A stretch of 64,000 bases of DNA, taken from assembly GCA_037576195.1 (NCBI GenBank), contig CM075104.1, positions 8,624,775 through 8,688,774 on the forward strand. The letters are read 5' to 3'. A program made the translations under genes and the position numbers. Numbering within the stretch: position 1 is the stretch's first letter; every line of letters starts with the position of its first letter. The stretch comes from Phytoseiulus persimilis (Eukaryota; Arthropoda; Arachnida; Mesostigmata; Phytoseiidae). The notes under the pieces are model-generated. The model was not told where the DNA came from. It ran no database searches and saw only the letters and a program-made list of their open reading frames with translations. Positions 9,667 through 19,617 of the stretch are shown here, in pieces.

Positions 9667-10030
9667 TGTCAGAGAGGAAATTCGTCTTCAGTGGCACACT
9701 AGCTAGAAGGCTCCGTGCACAGGCAGATTCACCTCACGGACACTGATACGGTAGCAAGGAGAAGACAGTACGGCGTATAGATGAACAGTAGTTTATTCGG
9801 GTGTGGAGTATGGTTATATGGGATGTGATTGGGAGAGTGAAAGTTGTTGAGTTGAGTCTTCGGGGAGTACTTCGAGGGTGTTAGTAATTACGGCACTAAG
9901 CCGGGGTTCTAAGGTTTTCTGATGAAAGGATTGATTACTTTGGCGCCTTGAGTGGCGTGGGTTCTAGTACGAACCGAGTCTGCTGAATCTAGATTCGGAT
10001 GCATCCGCTTTCGCGTGTTGCATCTCAACA
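9667..10030 (-). repeat. 3' LTR of Copia A
   Basis: On the minus strand it begins TGTTGAGATGCAACACG and ends TCTCTGACA (TG...CA). It holds an AATAAA (plus strand TTTATT near 9791) and a TATA-like CATATAACC. It is matched at 17540-17903. Confidence 0.95.
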
Positions 10031-10522
10031 GCCCCTCTGATTCTGGAGACGCAGGGAGTACTATGAACAATTCGTAGTTACCTATGACCTAATTAAATGA
10101 TGAATTTATCGAGACCAGAGGGAGTGTTCCATATCTTGTTTAGGCTTTAACATTTGAGGGTCTTGGTTGTTCTAGAGTTGATCTCTGAGAGCAGTCGTAA
10201 GTGGTACCTGTGTGTTCTCGTTGTAACGTGCCCGAAGACGTTGGGTCTTGTTTGTTATTGTTCTTGTTGAGGTTCTTGTTGTTGCAGGTGGCGTTGTTCT
10301 TGAGTCGTTGGGTCTGCATCGACACGTTCGGCGCAGAGGCTTACAGGTCTCTCCCCCGTGCGCCGAAGCGTAGGCGCTTTGGGAGCCAATGGGAGAATTG
10401 AATGGAGCGGTTGGAGCCAAAATGGGAAGAGGGTAGATTATTGTGTTTGTTGGGGTCGAAGGTCTTAAACGGTGTCACTTTGTTCGCCAGGGAGAAAGAA
10501 AATAGTCAAGCATTCCGAGACG
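10031..10522. other. Copia A 3' non-coding region with polypurine tract
   Basis: Directly before the LTR the minus strand reads AGAGGGGC, a usual plus-strand primer. The rest, with a purine/GTT-rich stretch, would hold the promoter and leader of the opposing gene; a TCACTT initiator-like site is near 10475, but no good TATA box is seen. Confidence 0.5.
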
Positions 10523-11344
10523 ATGTCGCAATCCGAAGGAAAATATTCGGAAATGTTGGTCGGCCAAACGAGCCTCAGTGAGAGGGCGCTCCGTTACGCA
10601 AAGAGGGAGCGACGGCAGGACGACGAGCCGATGGGAGACTCTGAGTTAGAATCCCCCGTCGAGTCCGTCAGTGAAGGTTTCGCCGAGATGCCACAATCGC
10701 CTGAGAACATCGGAGCTGATGAAGAGGAGCACACGGTGACGGAGGCTCCTGTGGGAGCGGCACGGCAATCGACTGTTGGCTTGGTGGCCAATATTGGGTC
10801 CGTGGTGGCAGCGACGCCCCCTCTGAGGGTTCGATTTTCGATCGACTCTCAGGGGCAGATGGAAATGGAGGGCTCCCTGTCGAGCCTGACTGACCGTCGA
10901 GCACGGAATCCATTCGTGTCGTTAAATCTGGAGTCTTCGACTTGCCGATCATCCGGGAGGTCGATCAGATCCCTGAAGTTGGGTTATTGGTTCTTCGGCG
11001 CGTTGCTGGTCCTGGTCGGGTCAGGATTCGCGATCGAAGTCGCAATCGACTTCGGGGGGACTGGTGTGAATCCGACCGAGAGAATCACCACGGTTGCACC
11101 TGAGATGTCAACGGTGCCGAGCGATAATTTGTGGCCGCCGTCGATACCTGGTGGCAACCGCCAGCGGATGATGCTCCGCGGCCTTGATTGTGAGCTTGAC
11201 ATCCAACATATACTCTGCCGATCTCGCGTAAGGGGAATTTGTGTTTTGTTGAAGGAGAGGCGACGACCCTTAGTTGAGGTTGTTCCCTCTGATCCGATAC
11301 AGAGCGAGGGGTGCAGGGGGTACTTAAGTTACATCGAAGTTTGA
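10523..11344 (+). CDS. Copia A antisense gene: single-pass membrane protein, 273 residues
   Basis: The ATG at 10523 opens an intact frame on the strand opposite to gag-pol; an upstream GTG at 10472 is in frame but a weaker start. Residues 1-150 are Ser/Glu-rich, low in hydrophobics, and end in a basic cluster. Residues 153-172 are a membrane segment (YWFFGALLVLVGSGFAI). The remaining 100 residues carry Cys 223, 232, 240 and 264, spaced C-x8-C-x7-C-x23-C, with an LVEVV between the last two. Basic residues before the membrane segment and no signal peptide predict type II topology, C-terminus outside. The Copia B antisense gene has the same plan and the same cysteine spacing. It is convergent with the six-cysteine gene, 175 bp apart. 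No known family is recognised. Confidence 0.72.
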   Translation: MSQSEGKYSEMLVGQTSLSERALRYAKRERRQDDEPMGDSELESPVESVSEGFAEMPQSPENIGADEEEHTVTEAPVGAARQSTVGLVANIGSVVAATPPLRVRFSIDSQGQMEMEGSLSSLTDRRARNPFVSLNLESSTCRSSGRSIRSLKLGYWFFGALLVLVGSGFAIEVAIDFGGTGVNPTERITTVAPEMSTVPSDNLWPPSIPGGNRQRMMLRGLDCELDIQHILCRSRVRGICVLLKERRRPLVEVVPSDPIQSEGCRGYLSYIEV

Positions 11345-11519
11345 GGTGTACAACAGAGAAATTTCATTGTGAAGTAGAAGATTTTGTGTTTTTTTTTTTA
11401 AATAACGTTCCTATCATAAACAAGAGCTGGCCTAACTACGCGCCATTCAAAAAAAATGTCTCATCGTTGGGTTGGTGTGTCAAATCTCTCTCTATTCTTG
11501 TGTGGTACGCTGGGAGATT

Positions 11520-11999
11520 TTATTCTCGGTCTACTCTGTGGAGCGAGTTATCTGGGGAGTTGTAGGGTGGAATAGGTTGGTACGATTGCATACGGGCGTA
11601 GCTCCGTTTGTAGGTATAAAAGACACTGAAGAGGGCTATCAATAGGATGCAGTTGAGAATGATTGAAGCATAAGGTATGGTCTTATTGGTAGTGATATGA
11701 TCTGGTTGGGGCATTGGTCGAGTTTCTTTGTATTTCTTCCAAAGGGATTCTCCTCCCAGAGGGGGGAAATCGGGCATCAAGCACACGATGTCAGGAGAAG
11801 AACTCTGGATGCAGTTTAGGGAAGACATTGAGCATTGAGTAATGAATTGTGCGGGTTCGACTTCTCGAATGGTGCAACAGTCGGATAAATTTTTACAGGA
11901 TCCGCAATCTTCGTAGTCGAAGTAGTAGAATGAGCCGAAGACGGGTGTTTGGAGGACGGCAACGGAAATGGCAGTGATTAGGAAAGTTGTGAATGCCAT
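11520..11999 (-). CDS. Copia A small membrane protein (six-cysteine, env-like), intact, 159 residues
   Basis: The ATG at 11999 lies inside the end of pol (22-nt overlap, different frame). Residues 1-22 form a signal peptide. The ectodomain has Cys 32, 35, 42, 56, 63 and 73 (plus 41), then Pro 76, Trp 87 and an NKT glycosylation sequon at 105. Residues 109-130 are a membrane segment, followed by a basic stop-transfer and a 29-residue tail containing YQPI, a possible Yxx-hydrophobic sorting signal. This predicts a type I membrane protein. The spacing C-x2-3-C-x6-C-x12-13-C-x6-C-x9-C-x2-P-x10-W is shared with the Copia B and H proteins although other residues differ widely, so it is a conserved gene. 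It is much shorter than retroviral envelope proteins; the function is unknown. Confidence 0.85.
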   Translation of the reverse strand: MAFTTFLITAISVAVLQTPVFGSFYYFDYEDCGSCKNLSDCCTIREVEPAQFITQCSMSSLNCIQSSSPDIVCLMPDFPPLGGESLWKKYKETRPMPQPDHITTNKTIPYASIILNCILLIALFSVFYTYKRSYARMQSYQPIPPYNSPDNSLHRVDRE

Positions 12000-14900
12000 C
12001 TCCGCAGTCCTATAAGTGCGAGAAGTTTTTGGAAAGCTGGGCGGGGCAAAGGTTCTGTTAGAAGATCAGCTAGCTGTTTGTACGTCGTCACGTAAGCGTA
12101 GCTGATTTGATTCTTTCGATGTGTTTCTCGAATGAATTTATATCTGACATCAATGTGTTTTGTCCTTAGATGGAATTCGGGATTGAGCGTGAGCCTGATC
12201 GCTGAGATATTATCTATGTAAATTTTCGGTCGGAGGGGAAGCTTGAGTTCTTTGAAGAGAGCGCTAAGCCATAGGGCGTCTTTTGCGCCTTCAGTCGCAC
12301 TGATAAATTCGCTCTCGGTTGTTGAAAGGGAGATGCTCTTCTGTTGTCGGCTTGACCACAAGATGGGACCGCCGTTTAATTTTGTGATGGAGCCACTCAC
12401 AGATCGACGCGTTTCTTCGCAGGATGCGTAATCGGCATCCGTGTAGATCTCAAAGGTATCCTGGAGTTTATCGAACGAGCCTCTGGAGTAAACAATGGAA
12501 AGATCTGGGGAGTCCTGCAAGTAGCGGAGGACTTTTAGAGCAGCGTTCCAATGCTCTTCTGTGTGGTTGTCGAGAAATCTTGGTAGGTAGGAAACTATAT
12601 ATGAAATGTCCGGGCGGGTACATAAGGACAAATACATGAGCGAACCTAGTAAGCACCGATATGGGCGAGTTGAATTTGAGTCTTTGTTACGTTCGAGAGA
12701 ATAGATCGAATTATCTGCTGGGGTTGCGATTGGCCTTGCGTGTTCCATTTGGAAACGCTTAAGAATTGACAGAGCATAGTCTTTTTGGTTTAACCACACG
12801 TTATGGAACTTATCGATATGGATGTGTATACCTAGGAAAGTGTTCAACAGTGATGTTTTTATCTTGAACGATTTAGAAATTTGCGCAAGAAGATCGCCGA
12901 GAATGTTTTGATTTATTGACATAACTAAGACGTCGTCTACATAGGCTACGAGTAGTGTCAGAGCTGAACCAGGGCCATGTCTGAAGAACAGACACGGGTC
13001 AGCTTGACTTTGAACAAGGTCAAGATTTGTGAGTACTTGTCGTAGTTTGGTATGGAAGCTTCTTGGTCCTTGTTTGATGCCGTAGAGGCTTTTATGTAAT
13101 CTGCAAACCTTGTTGGTTCCGTCGGAGAAGCCGACTGGTTGGTTGCAGTAGAGCTCTTCGTTGAGCTCTGCATGAAGGAAAGCTACCGATATGTCGAACT
13201 ATCTCGGAAAAAGTTTCTTTGCTGCACAAAGGGAGAGTAGACAACGCAGGGTGTCCCAGCGAGCTACAGGGGCGAATATTTCCCCGTAATCGGTTCCGGG
13301 TTTCTGTTGAAACCCGCGAGCCACGAGGCGTGCTCGGAATTTGTCAGCATCATTTTCCTTGTGAGGACGGTAGCGAAAAACCCATCGGACGGAGATTGGT
13401 TTCTTATGTTTTGGCCCATCAACTAGGGACCAAACTTGGTGAGCTTTGATCGATTCCATTTCTGTTTTCATTGCTCTCTGCCACTCTTTGGCAAAAGGTG
13501 ATTGCATCGCTTCTTGGTAGGTTGCAGGCGAAAATATTTCGTTTAATTCGGTTTAGTATCTTATTGGCCGTTCAATCTCGGTCCTTTTTCTTAACTTCAT
13601 TGTCGTTATAGGCCAGTTTTCTTCTTTGTCAGTTGATTCATCCTCTGAGTCCTGTGAGACCAAACAGGGAGAATCGGGCCGCGGCTCTTCAGAATTGATA
13701 CTTTCATTGTCTTCTATGTCTGAGCCGTCATTTTCTTGCGGCGTTTCTTTATCATACGTTTCTTGTAACGTTTCAGGCCTTTTCGTAAAGTCACTGCTTG
13801 TGAGTTTCGTTCCTTTTCTTATTATTCGCCTTGCCGATATAAACTTCACGTCCTTAGAAATCCAGAGCTTGCGTGTTTTATGAATGAATACGCGAAAACC
13901 GTCTAAGCGCTCTGTATAGCCTAACATTGTACCGAAAAGAGCTCTGTGGCGCCATTTCGAAGTCTTTGGTCTATGATCGTAGACGTAGCAGGGAGAACCG
14001 AAAGGGTGGAGATTCGATAGGTTTGGTGGGCAGCCATAGATTGTTTCGAAAGCGGATTTCCCGGTCAAGGGACTGATGTTTGTCGAATTGAGGAGATAAG
14101 AAGCACAAACGCAGGCTTCGCCCCAGAACGCAAATTCGAGATTGGCGGAAATGAGCATGGTACGAGCGAGTTTCTGTATGGTCTGATTGTTTCTCTCCGC
14201 TAAGCCGTTAGATTCATGAGCCGTTGGTGGCGTGACGATATGCTCTGCGCCTATACCATCGAGAGCTTTCTTTAATGTTGAGTTGCAAAATTCCCTTCCA
14301 CCACCAGTTAGTAATGATTTGATATCGGTACCGGTTTGGTTTTTGAACCATTTCAAATATTTGATGATGAGCTCCGGAGCTTCACTCTTTTCCTTTAGTA
14401 AGTGGAGACGATTGAATCGGGATGTTTGTTCGTGTAGGTTCATAAAATATCGGTGACCTCCCAAGGAGGGCCGAAAAGGACCACAAAGGTCAGTATGAAG
14501 CAGTTGGCCTAGTCAGGTTGGCCTCATCGTTACAGGTTTAGAATGGTAACTTGTCCTATTCATTTTTCCTTTGATGCATGATTCGCATTCCTCGTTGTCT
14601 GGTTTGAACCGAATGTTATTCTTTCTGAGTAGCTTCTGTATTGCGTTTTTGTTGATATGACCGAATGCCCCATGGGCTTCTTGGAGAGACGGGTGGCTGT
14701 TAATAAGGAAGATGAATACTTGTGGACTATTGAGTGGAAGGATTGGTGTAGCGTTAAGTACATAGAGACCATGTTCCAGGTGCGCGTGTATCGTATATGA
14801 ATTTTCGGATATGGTGAACGAAGTCCGGTTTGCCATGACAGTCCAGCTGTCGCTGAGCAATGCGGAAATTGATACCAAGTTCCGACGGAGACCGGGCGCA

Positions 14901-15024
14901 TAAAAGGCGTGATCAAGGCAAATGATGGCCTGGTCCGGGGTCGTATGAGTTTCGAGCAGAATCGTGCCTGTACCGATTGCTCGAAGTGTTTCCGATCCGC
15001 CCACCCTGATTATGAGTGGAGTTT
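11978..15024 (-). pseudogene. pol: Copia A pol (protease end, integrase, RT, RNase H)
   Basis: One frame runs the whole length, broken only by in-frame stops at 14513, 13553 and 13199. In order: the end of protease and the GAG-pre-integrase zinc region (HINK and CESCIKGK); integrase core with TGGGREF and the Glu of HESNGLAERNNQ; an acidic linker; RT with WVFRYR, FDIS and catalytic AYVDDVLV (about 12945); RNase H with YTDADYA, LSTTESEFI and IDNISAI; and the C-terminal LIGLRRW. The first integrase Asp region appears changed (TGGGREF for the usual D). Gag and the protease active site (ILDSGSS) lie in another frame, so a frameshift just after the active site (15025) is needed. Confidence 0.92.
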
Positions 15025-17271
15025 CTATAATAGTTCTTCATAGTTGAAGAATGGCTGTAATGAATTACAAAAATGGTTTGAGCTTCCGGAGTCTAGGATC
15101 CATTTTTCTGATTGATCAATGTCGTTTGAGGTGGATGCCATGAACAGTTCAGCTTCGAAGAGGGTTGTTTGCCCCGCTTCGATTTGAGTGAGGTGTGCGC
15201 GCGGGGTTTGATTTCGGTGATTGCCGCGTCCGCTAAAGCCTGAGCCTCGATAATTGTTGTGGCCGCGTGGGTCGGTTGCACCTCGTGAGGGTGTTTGCAT
15301 GGGTTGGGATTGGTATTGATTGTTTTGATATTGGTTCGGGCGGGGAGCGTTGAATCGATTAGAATTGAATGAATTTGTTCGTGGGTAGTTATGGTATCTC
15401 TGGTTGTTGTTGTTGAAGGAAGGGCGAAAGGAATTGAAATGGCTGTGTTGATTCATGGGACGCGGTCTTGGGTTGTAGAAACGAGGATTAGAGTTGAAAA
15501 ATCGGGGGTTTGACTGGAAAGATCGAGCGTTGGGAAAAGTTTGAAGTTGTGAGTAGTAAACGGCATGGTTATTATGAGTATTGATGCGCGCACTTTGAGC
15601 TTCCGATAGGAGTCTTGTCTGCTCGCTTGCAATCATTGCATACAGATTAGTTATGTTTCGCTGCTCTACGGGTTGGGTCCCCCATGTTTGTTTGAGAAAT
15701 ACCCAGCTCTGAGGTAGTGCCTGGAGGAGGCAGGGTACGAGAATTGTATCATTAGTTTTCGCTCCGGCATTGATTGCCTCAGCCACAAGCTGTCGGAAAC
15801 GAAGAACGTTCTGGGATGGGGTTTTTACTGAATCGAATTTGAACGTAAAAATGTTTTTCATGGCGGTTTGTTGTCGGAGACCAGTCACGTTCTCAAATTC
15901 TTCTGTGATTGCCACGTACAGGGTGGTCATCGTAAGTCGGGAATTTTCTCACTCTCTCTTCTTTTGCTCATAAATCGGTGAAAAATTGTCCGATTCTGGA
16001 ATTTTTTTTTGCGTTCGATAGCTGGAAGGATGGCGCATCTTTATCATCAATTTCGTGAATCGGTAGAAAATTGAATTTCGCGAATCGGCTCAAAGATTGC
16101 AATTATTATTTTTTAACTTTTCTCAAAAAAACAGTCGACAAACTTCTGAAGTCGACCGATCGAATTCGAAAGTGCCAAGGTCGACGCAGGATAGGATGCT
16201 GCTCAAACGCCCGGCAACTCCAGGTTTCTAGCTCAGGATCTGTGAGAAGGACGAAAGATCGTTTCAACCTTGACCTCAAGATCGACCTCCTGACAAGATC
16301 GCGTTCTCTCTGCATTTTGGCCCGTAACTCCTCAGGGAAGCCGAATTCGGAAAATTTTCCGGATGCAAAAAGTTCTTAGAATGGTCCAAACTACCTGACA
16401 AAGAAGTTTACGGGTCGATCCGACAACTTTTTCAAAAAAATTGAAAATCGGGATCTCCGGCGGGAAAAAAAAAGTTGTCGGATCGACCCGTAAACTTCTT
16501 TGTCGGGTAGTTTGGACCAGTCTAAGAACTTTTTGCCCTCGGAAAATTTTCCGAATTCGGCTTCCCTGAGGAGTTACGGGCCAAAATGTAAAGAGGACGC
16601 GATCTTGTCAGGAGGTCGATCTTGAGGTCAAGGTTGAAACGATCTTTCGTCCTTCCCACAGATCCTGAGCTAGAAATCTAGAGTTGCCGGGCGTTTGAGC
16701 AGCATCCTATCCTGCGTCGACCTTTACACTTTCGAATTCGATCGGTCGACTTCAGAAGTTTGTCGACTGTTTTTTTGAGAAAAGTTGAAAAAAAATAATT
16801 GCAATCTTTGAGCCGATTTGCGAAATTCAATTTTCTACCGATTCACGAAGTTCGAGGGGGAAAGATGCGCCATCCTTCCAGCTATCGAACGCAAAAAAAA
16901 ATTCCAGAATCGGACAATTTCTCACCGATTTATGAGCGAAAGAAGAGAGAGTAAGAAAATTCCCGACTTACGATGACCACCCTGTATGCGCTTGCGGCAG
17001 AAACCTTGGATATTGAATCGTTAAATTTCAACTGGATGAGCGAAATATTAATCGAATTGAGTAAAATGCTTCGCGCAAGATTGTTAGCATTTTTGTAATC
17101 TGGGTCGGTTATGGGCAGAGTGCCGTGAGCAGCCTCGAAGCATTTATCTTCGGCGAGAAGTAATATGTCTATGACGGTTTTCCGGGCCGAATAATTTTTG
17201 CCGGCAATGTCCAGTTTAACCGCCGTTAGGTTGGAAAGTTTCGCGGCGCTCGTGGAGGCACTGTCAGCCAT
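15025..17271 (-). pseudogene. gag: Copia A gag, split by a mariner-type element
   Basis: The ATG at 17271 starts a Copia gag whose frame is interrupted at 16985 and resumes at 15918 when the insertion and one TA are removed. The N-terminal half has the UBN2-type helical gag pattern. The C-terminal third is a basic region rich in Asn, Arg, Phe and Gln instead of a CCHC knuckle, as in the Copia B gag. The frame ends with the protease active site ILDSGSSNHF shortly before the stop at 15025. A 15-bp perfect hairpin abuts the start codon. Confidence 0.88.
15919..16984. mobile_element. Palindromic Tc1/mariner-type foldback element
   Basis: Ends are CAGGGTGGTCATCGTAAG and its complement, flanked by TA (15917-15918, 16985-16986), the Tc1/mariner target. 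The arms are about 510 bp each, almost identical, and meet over a spacer of about 30-40 bp near 16450. There is no transposase. A transcript would fold into one very long hairpin. Confidence 0.9.
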
Positions 17272-17305
17272 CACAGCACGCCGTGGATCCCCACGGCGTG
17301 CTGTG
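17272..17305 (-). repeat. Perfect 15-bp hairpin touching the gag start codon of Copia A
   Basis: Arms 17272-17286 and 17291-17305 are exact complements with a 4-nt loop. In the minus-strand RNA the last base of the stem is followed directly by the gag AUG. It could be a dimerisation/packaging element or a brake on initiation. Confidence 0.75.
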
Positions 17306-17526
17306 TGTGTCTCGTGGCTGTTCCACCTCAAAATTAACTGGTGAAGGTGTATCAAAGTCTACTTGATCGGGTACAAGGATGATGAAAGAATCACTTTCGG
17401 CTGGTGATATCATGAGAAATTTGATGACTCCGCGACGGTGGTAGGGATAAAAAAAAATGACTGCTCACCGCGTACTATCCTGTTAAACTTACCGAAGGAC
17501 CGCAGGCGCTGCACGGGACAAGCAAA

Positions 17527-17539
17527 GGCGCTGATAACG
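17527..17539 (-). promoter_or_regulatory. Primer binding site of Copia A
   Basis: Immediately after the 5' LTR the minus strand reads CGTTATCAGCGCC. Copia B has CGTTATCAGCCAC at the same place (26714) and H has CGTTATCAAGCAC two bases from its LTR. The complement looks like a tRNA anticodon arm cut after the loop (CU-GAU-AA-CG), as in the internal half-tRNA priming of Drosophila copia. Confidence 0.6.
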
Positions 17540-17903
17540 TGTCAGAGAGGAAATTCGTCTTCAGTGGCACACTAGCTAGAAGGCTCCGTGCACAGGCAGA
17601 TTCACCTCACGGACACTGATACGGTAGCAAGGAGAAGACAGTACGGCGTATAAATGAACAGTAGTTTATTCGGGTGTGGAGTATGGTTATATGGGATGTG
17701 ATTGGGAGAGTGAAAGTTGTTGAGTTGAGTCTTCGGGGAGTACTTCGAGGGTGTTAGTAATTACGGCACCAAGCCGGGGTTCTAAGGTTTTCTGATGAAA
17801 GGATTGATTACTTTGGCGCCTTGAGTGGCGTGGGTTCTAGTACGAACCGAGTCTGCTGAATCTAGATTCGGATGCATCCGCTTTCGCGTGTTGCATCTCA
17901 ACA
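17540..17903 (-). repeat. 5' LTR of Copia A
   Basis: 364 bp, the partner of 9667-10030, with the same termini. The flanking GATCT matches the one at 9662-9666. Confidence 0.95.
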
Positions 17904-17908
17904 GATCT

Positions 17909-19562
17909 ATCTGTTCAACTCCTCGCTCTTTGAAGCTATAAGGCAATCGTCTACATAGACAAGAACAAATGCTCTTTTGGGGATATTTGAGAAGTACAGG
18001 CATGGATCTTGTGAACTTTGAGTGAGTTTGACTGCTGTCAGTTTAAGCAAGGTGTCACTCAACTTTTTGTTAAAACATCTTGAGGCATGTGCAGTTCCAT
18101 AGCACACCTTCTTTGGCTAACAAATCCTCTTGGTTCCATCTCCGAACCCGTCCGGTTGTCGCATATAGAGCTTGCGACCCAACGGAGCTGTCAGCAAAGC
18201 TGTACAGACATCAGCCTGAACCAAGAAAAGCCTCTCACTTGCTGAGATTGACAATATAGTTCTAATTGTCTCAAAACTCGCTGTGGGGCTGAATAGACTT
18301 CCAAATTCAATTCCGGGTAGCTGTTGACGCCCTCGGACAACAAGCCGAGCTTTCCTTTTTATAAGTTTCCCATTTTCATCTTCCTTCAAGGGAAACACCC
18401 ATCTGTTTGACAGTACATGCTGTCCCGGAGCAGGGTCTATTAATCTGTAGACCTCATTTGTTCTGAATGATTCAAGCCCTAATGCCATTGCAGCATACCA
18501 TTCGTTTTTGAATCTAGAGCGATTCACATCATTCAGGATCAATGGCACGCTTGCCTCTTGCTCCATACAACCATTCATTATGGATCGAGAACCAGAGGAA
18601 GCAGCATTGGCTGCACCTGCTTGATATCAATCTGACTTTCTCCTCATTCTCTTACTAGTTCTACTTCCCTCGGTTTGTCCTTCCGTCGCTGCCGGTACTC
18701 TATTTGTTGAACTGCGCAGTCCGTATTCTCGGGCAGGCGGGCTCGTGATGACCGATTCCTGTTCGGGAGCTATATCCAGCTCTTTGTCCACGAGGCGTTC
18801 GCTATCCGTTGTGACTCCAGCACCTTCTTCATCATTGGTGGGGTCAGTTGGTTGTTGCTCCTCTTCATCTTCTGTTGGTTCTTCTGTGGTTGCTGATGTG
18901 TCTTCTTTCGATGGTATCGGAGGAAATGTGTTCTTATCATCTTGCAGTGGTGCTGGTTCCTCCACTACGATGTCTGGGATACGATGCACTTTAAAGGTTC
19001 CCTTTTCTAAGACGCGATGACTGAGTCCATCATCATCTATTCCTACGATAATACCAGTAATGGCTCTCTTATCCACTTTGCCCTTTGTTGGATTGATGTT
19101 GTAGAACCAACGACTAGTACCGAAACGACGTACTCGTCCCAGGTATGGTTTATGACCAGAGATGATTCCGAAAGGTGTCATCTCTTCTGGTGATGTGATT
19201 TTGGTGGTGTTGAGACAAAACGTGCCGGATGGAACGGCCTCCGTCCAAGCTGCCTTGCTTAGGTCACTATCGATGATCATAGTTCTCGCAAGATCGAGAA
19301 GAGATCGATTGAGTCTCTCAGAAACCGCATTACGCATCGGAGTCCGTGGTGCCGAATAGGACCAGTCACAACCCGTTGAAAGAAGGTAGGTTCGCAACTT
19401 CTTATTCTCCCGGAATCCTGATCCTCTATCTGAATGCAGGTGGCATACCTGCTGTCCGGTTCTTAATTTAAACCACTTTGTGAAATTCACGATTCGATCA
19501 TTGACCTCTGTTTTATCACGGATGAAGTGCGTTTTTCTAAAACGACTCTTGTCATCAGTCAA
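17909..19562 (-). pseudogene. pol: Copia H integrase and RT (up to YVDD)
   Basis: Integrase core with HLHSDRGSGF and the catalytic Glu region AVSERLNRSLLDLARTM, then a long acidic/Ser-Thr linker. RT has RWVFPLKEDENG, RLVVRGRQQ and the active site LVYVDDCLIAS. Stops lie between integrase and RT and near 18110, and a TAG lies five codons before the Copia A insertion point. The frame continues at 9661 when Copia A is removed. Confidence 0.9.
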
Positions 19563-19617
19563 TGTGACGAGAGCAGTATGTCTACCGTAAGAGGGAACGC
19601 TTACAAAGCATGTGTCG

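Larger units (their letters stand above)
9667..17903 (-). mobile_element. Copia element A, full length, youngest LTR element in the window
   Basis: Two 364-bp LTRs in the same orientation bound 8,237 bp, flanked by a perfect 5-bp duplication GATCT (9662-9666 and 17904-17908). By eye the LTRs differ at only about two positions. Order on the minus strand: 5' LTR, primer site, leader hairpin, gag, pol, six-cysteine membrane protein, an opposing membrane-protein gene, polypurine tract, 3' LTR. Pol has three in-frame stops and a frame change after protease, and gag holds a mariner-type insertion, but both membrane-protein genes are intact. Confidence 0.95.

Noticed and set aside
6141..9697. A fourth, separate Copia element
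   Set aside because: Target duplications and frame continuity show it is the 3' part of Copia H.
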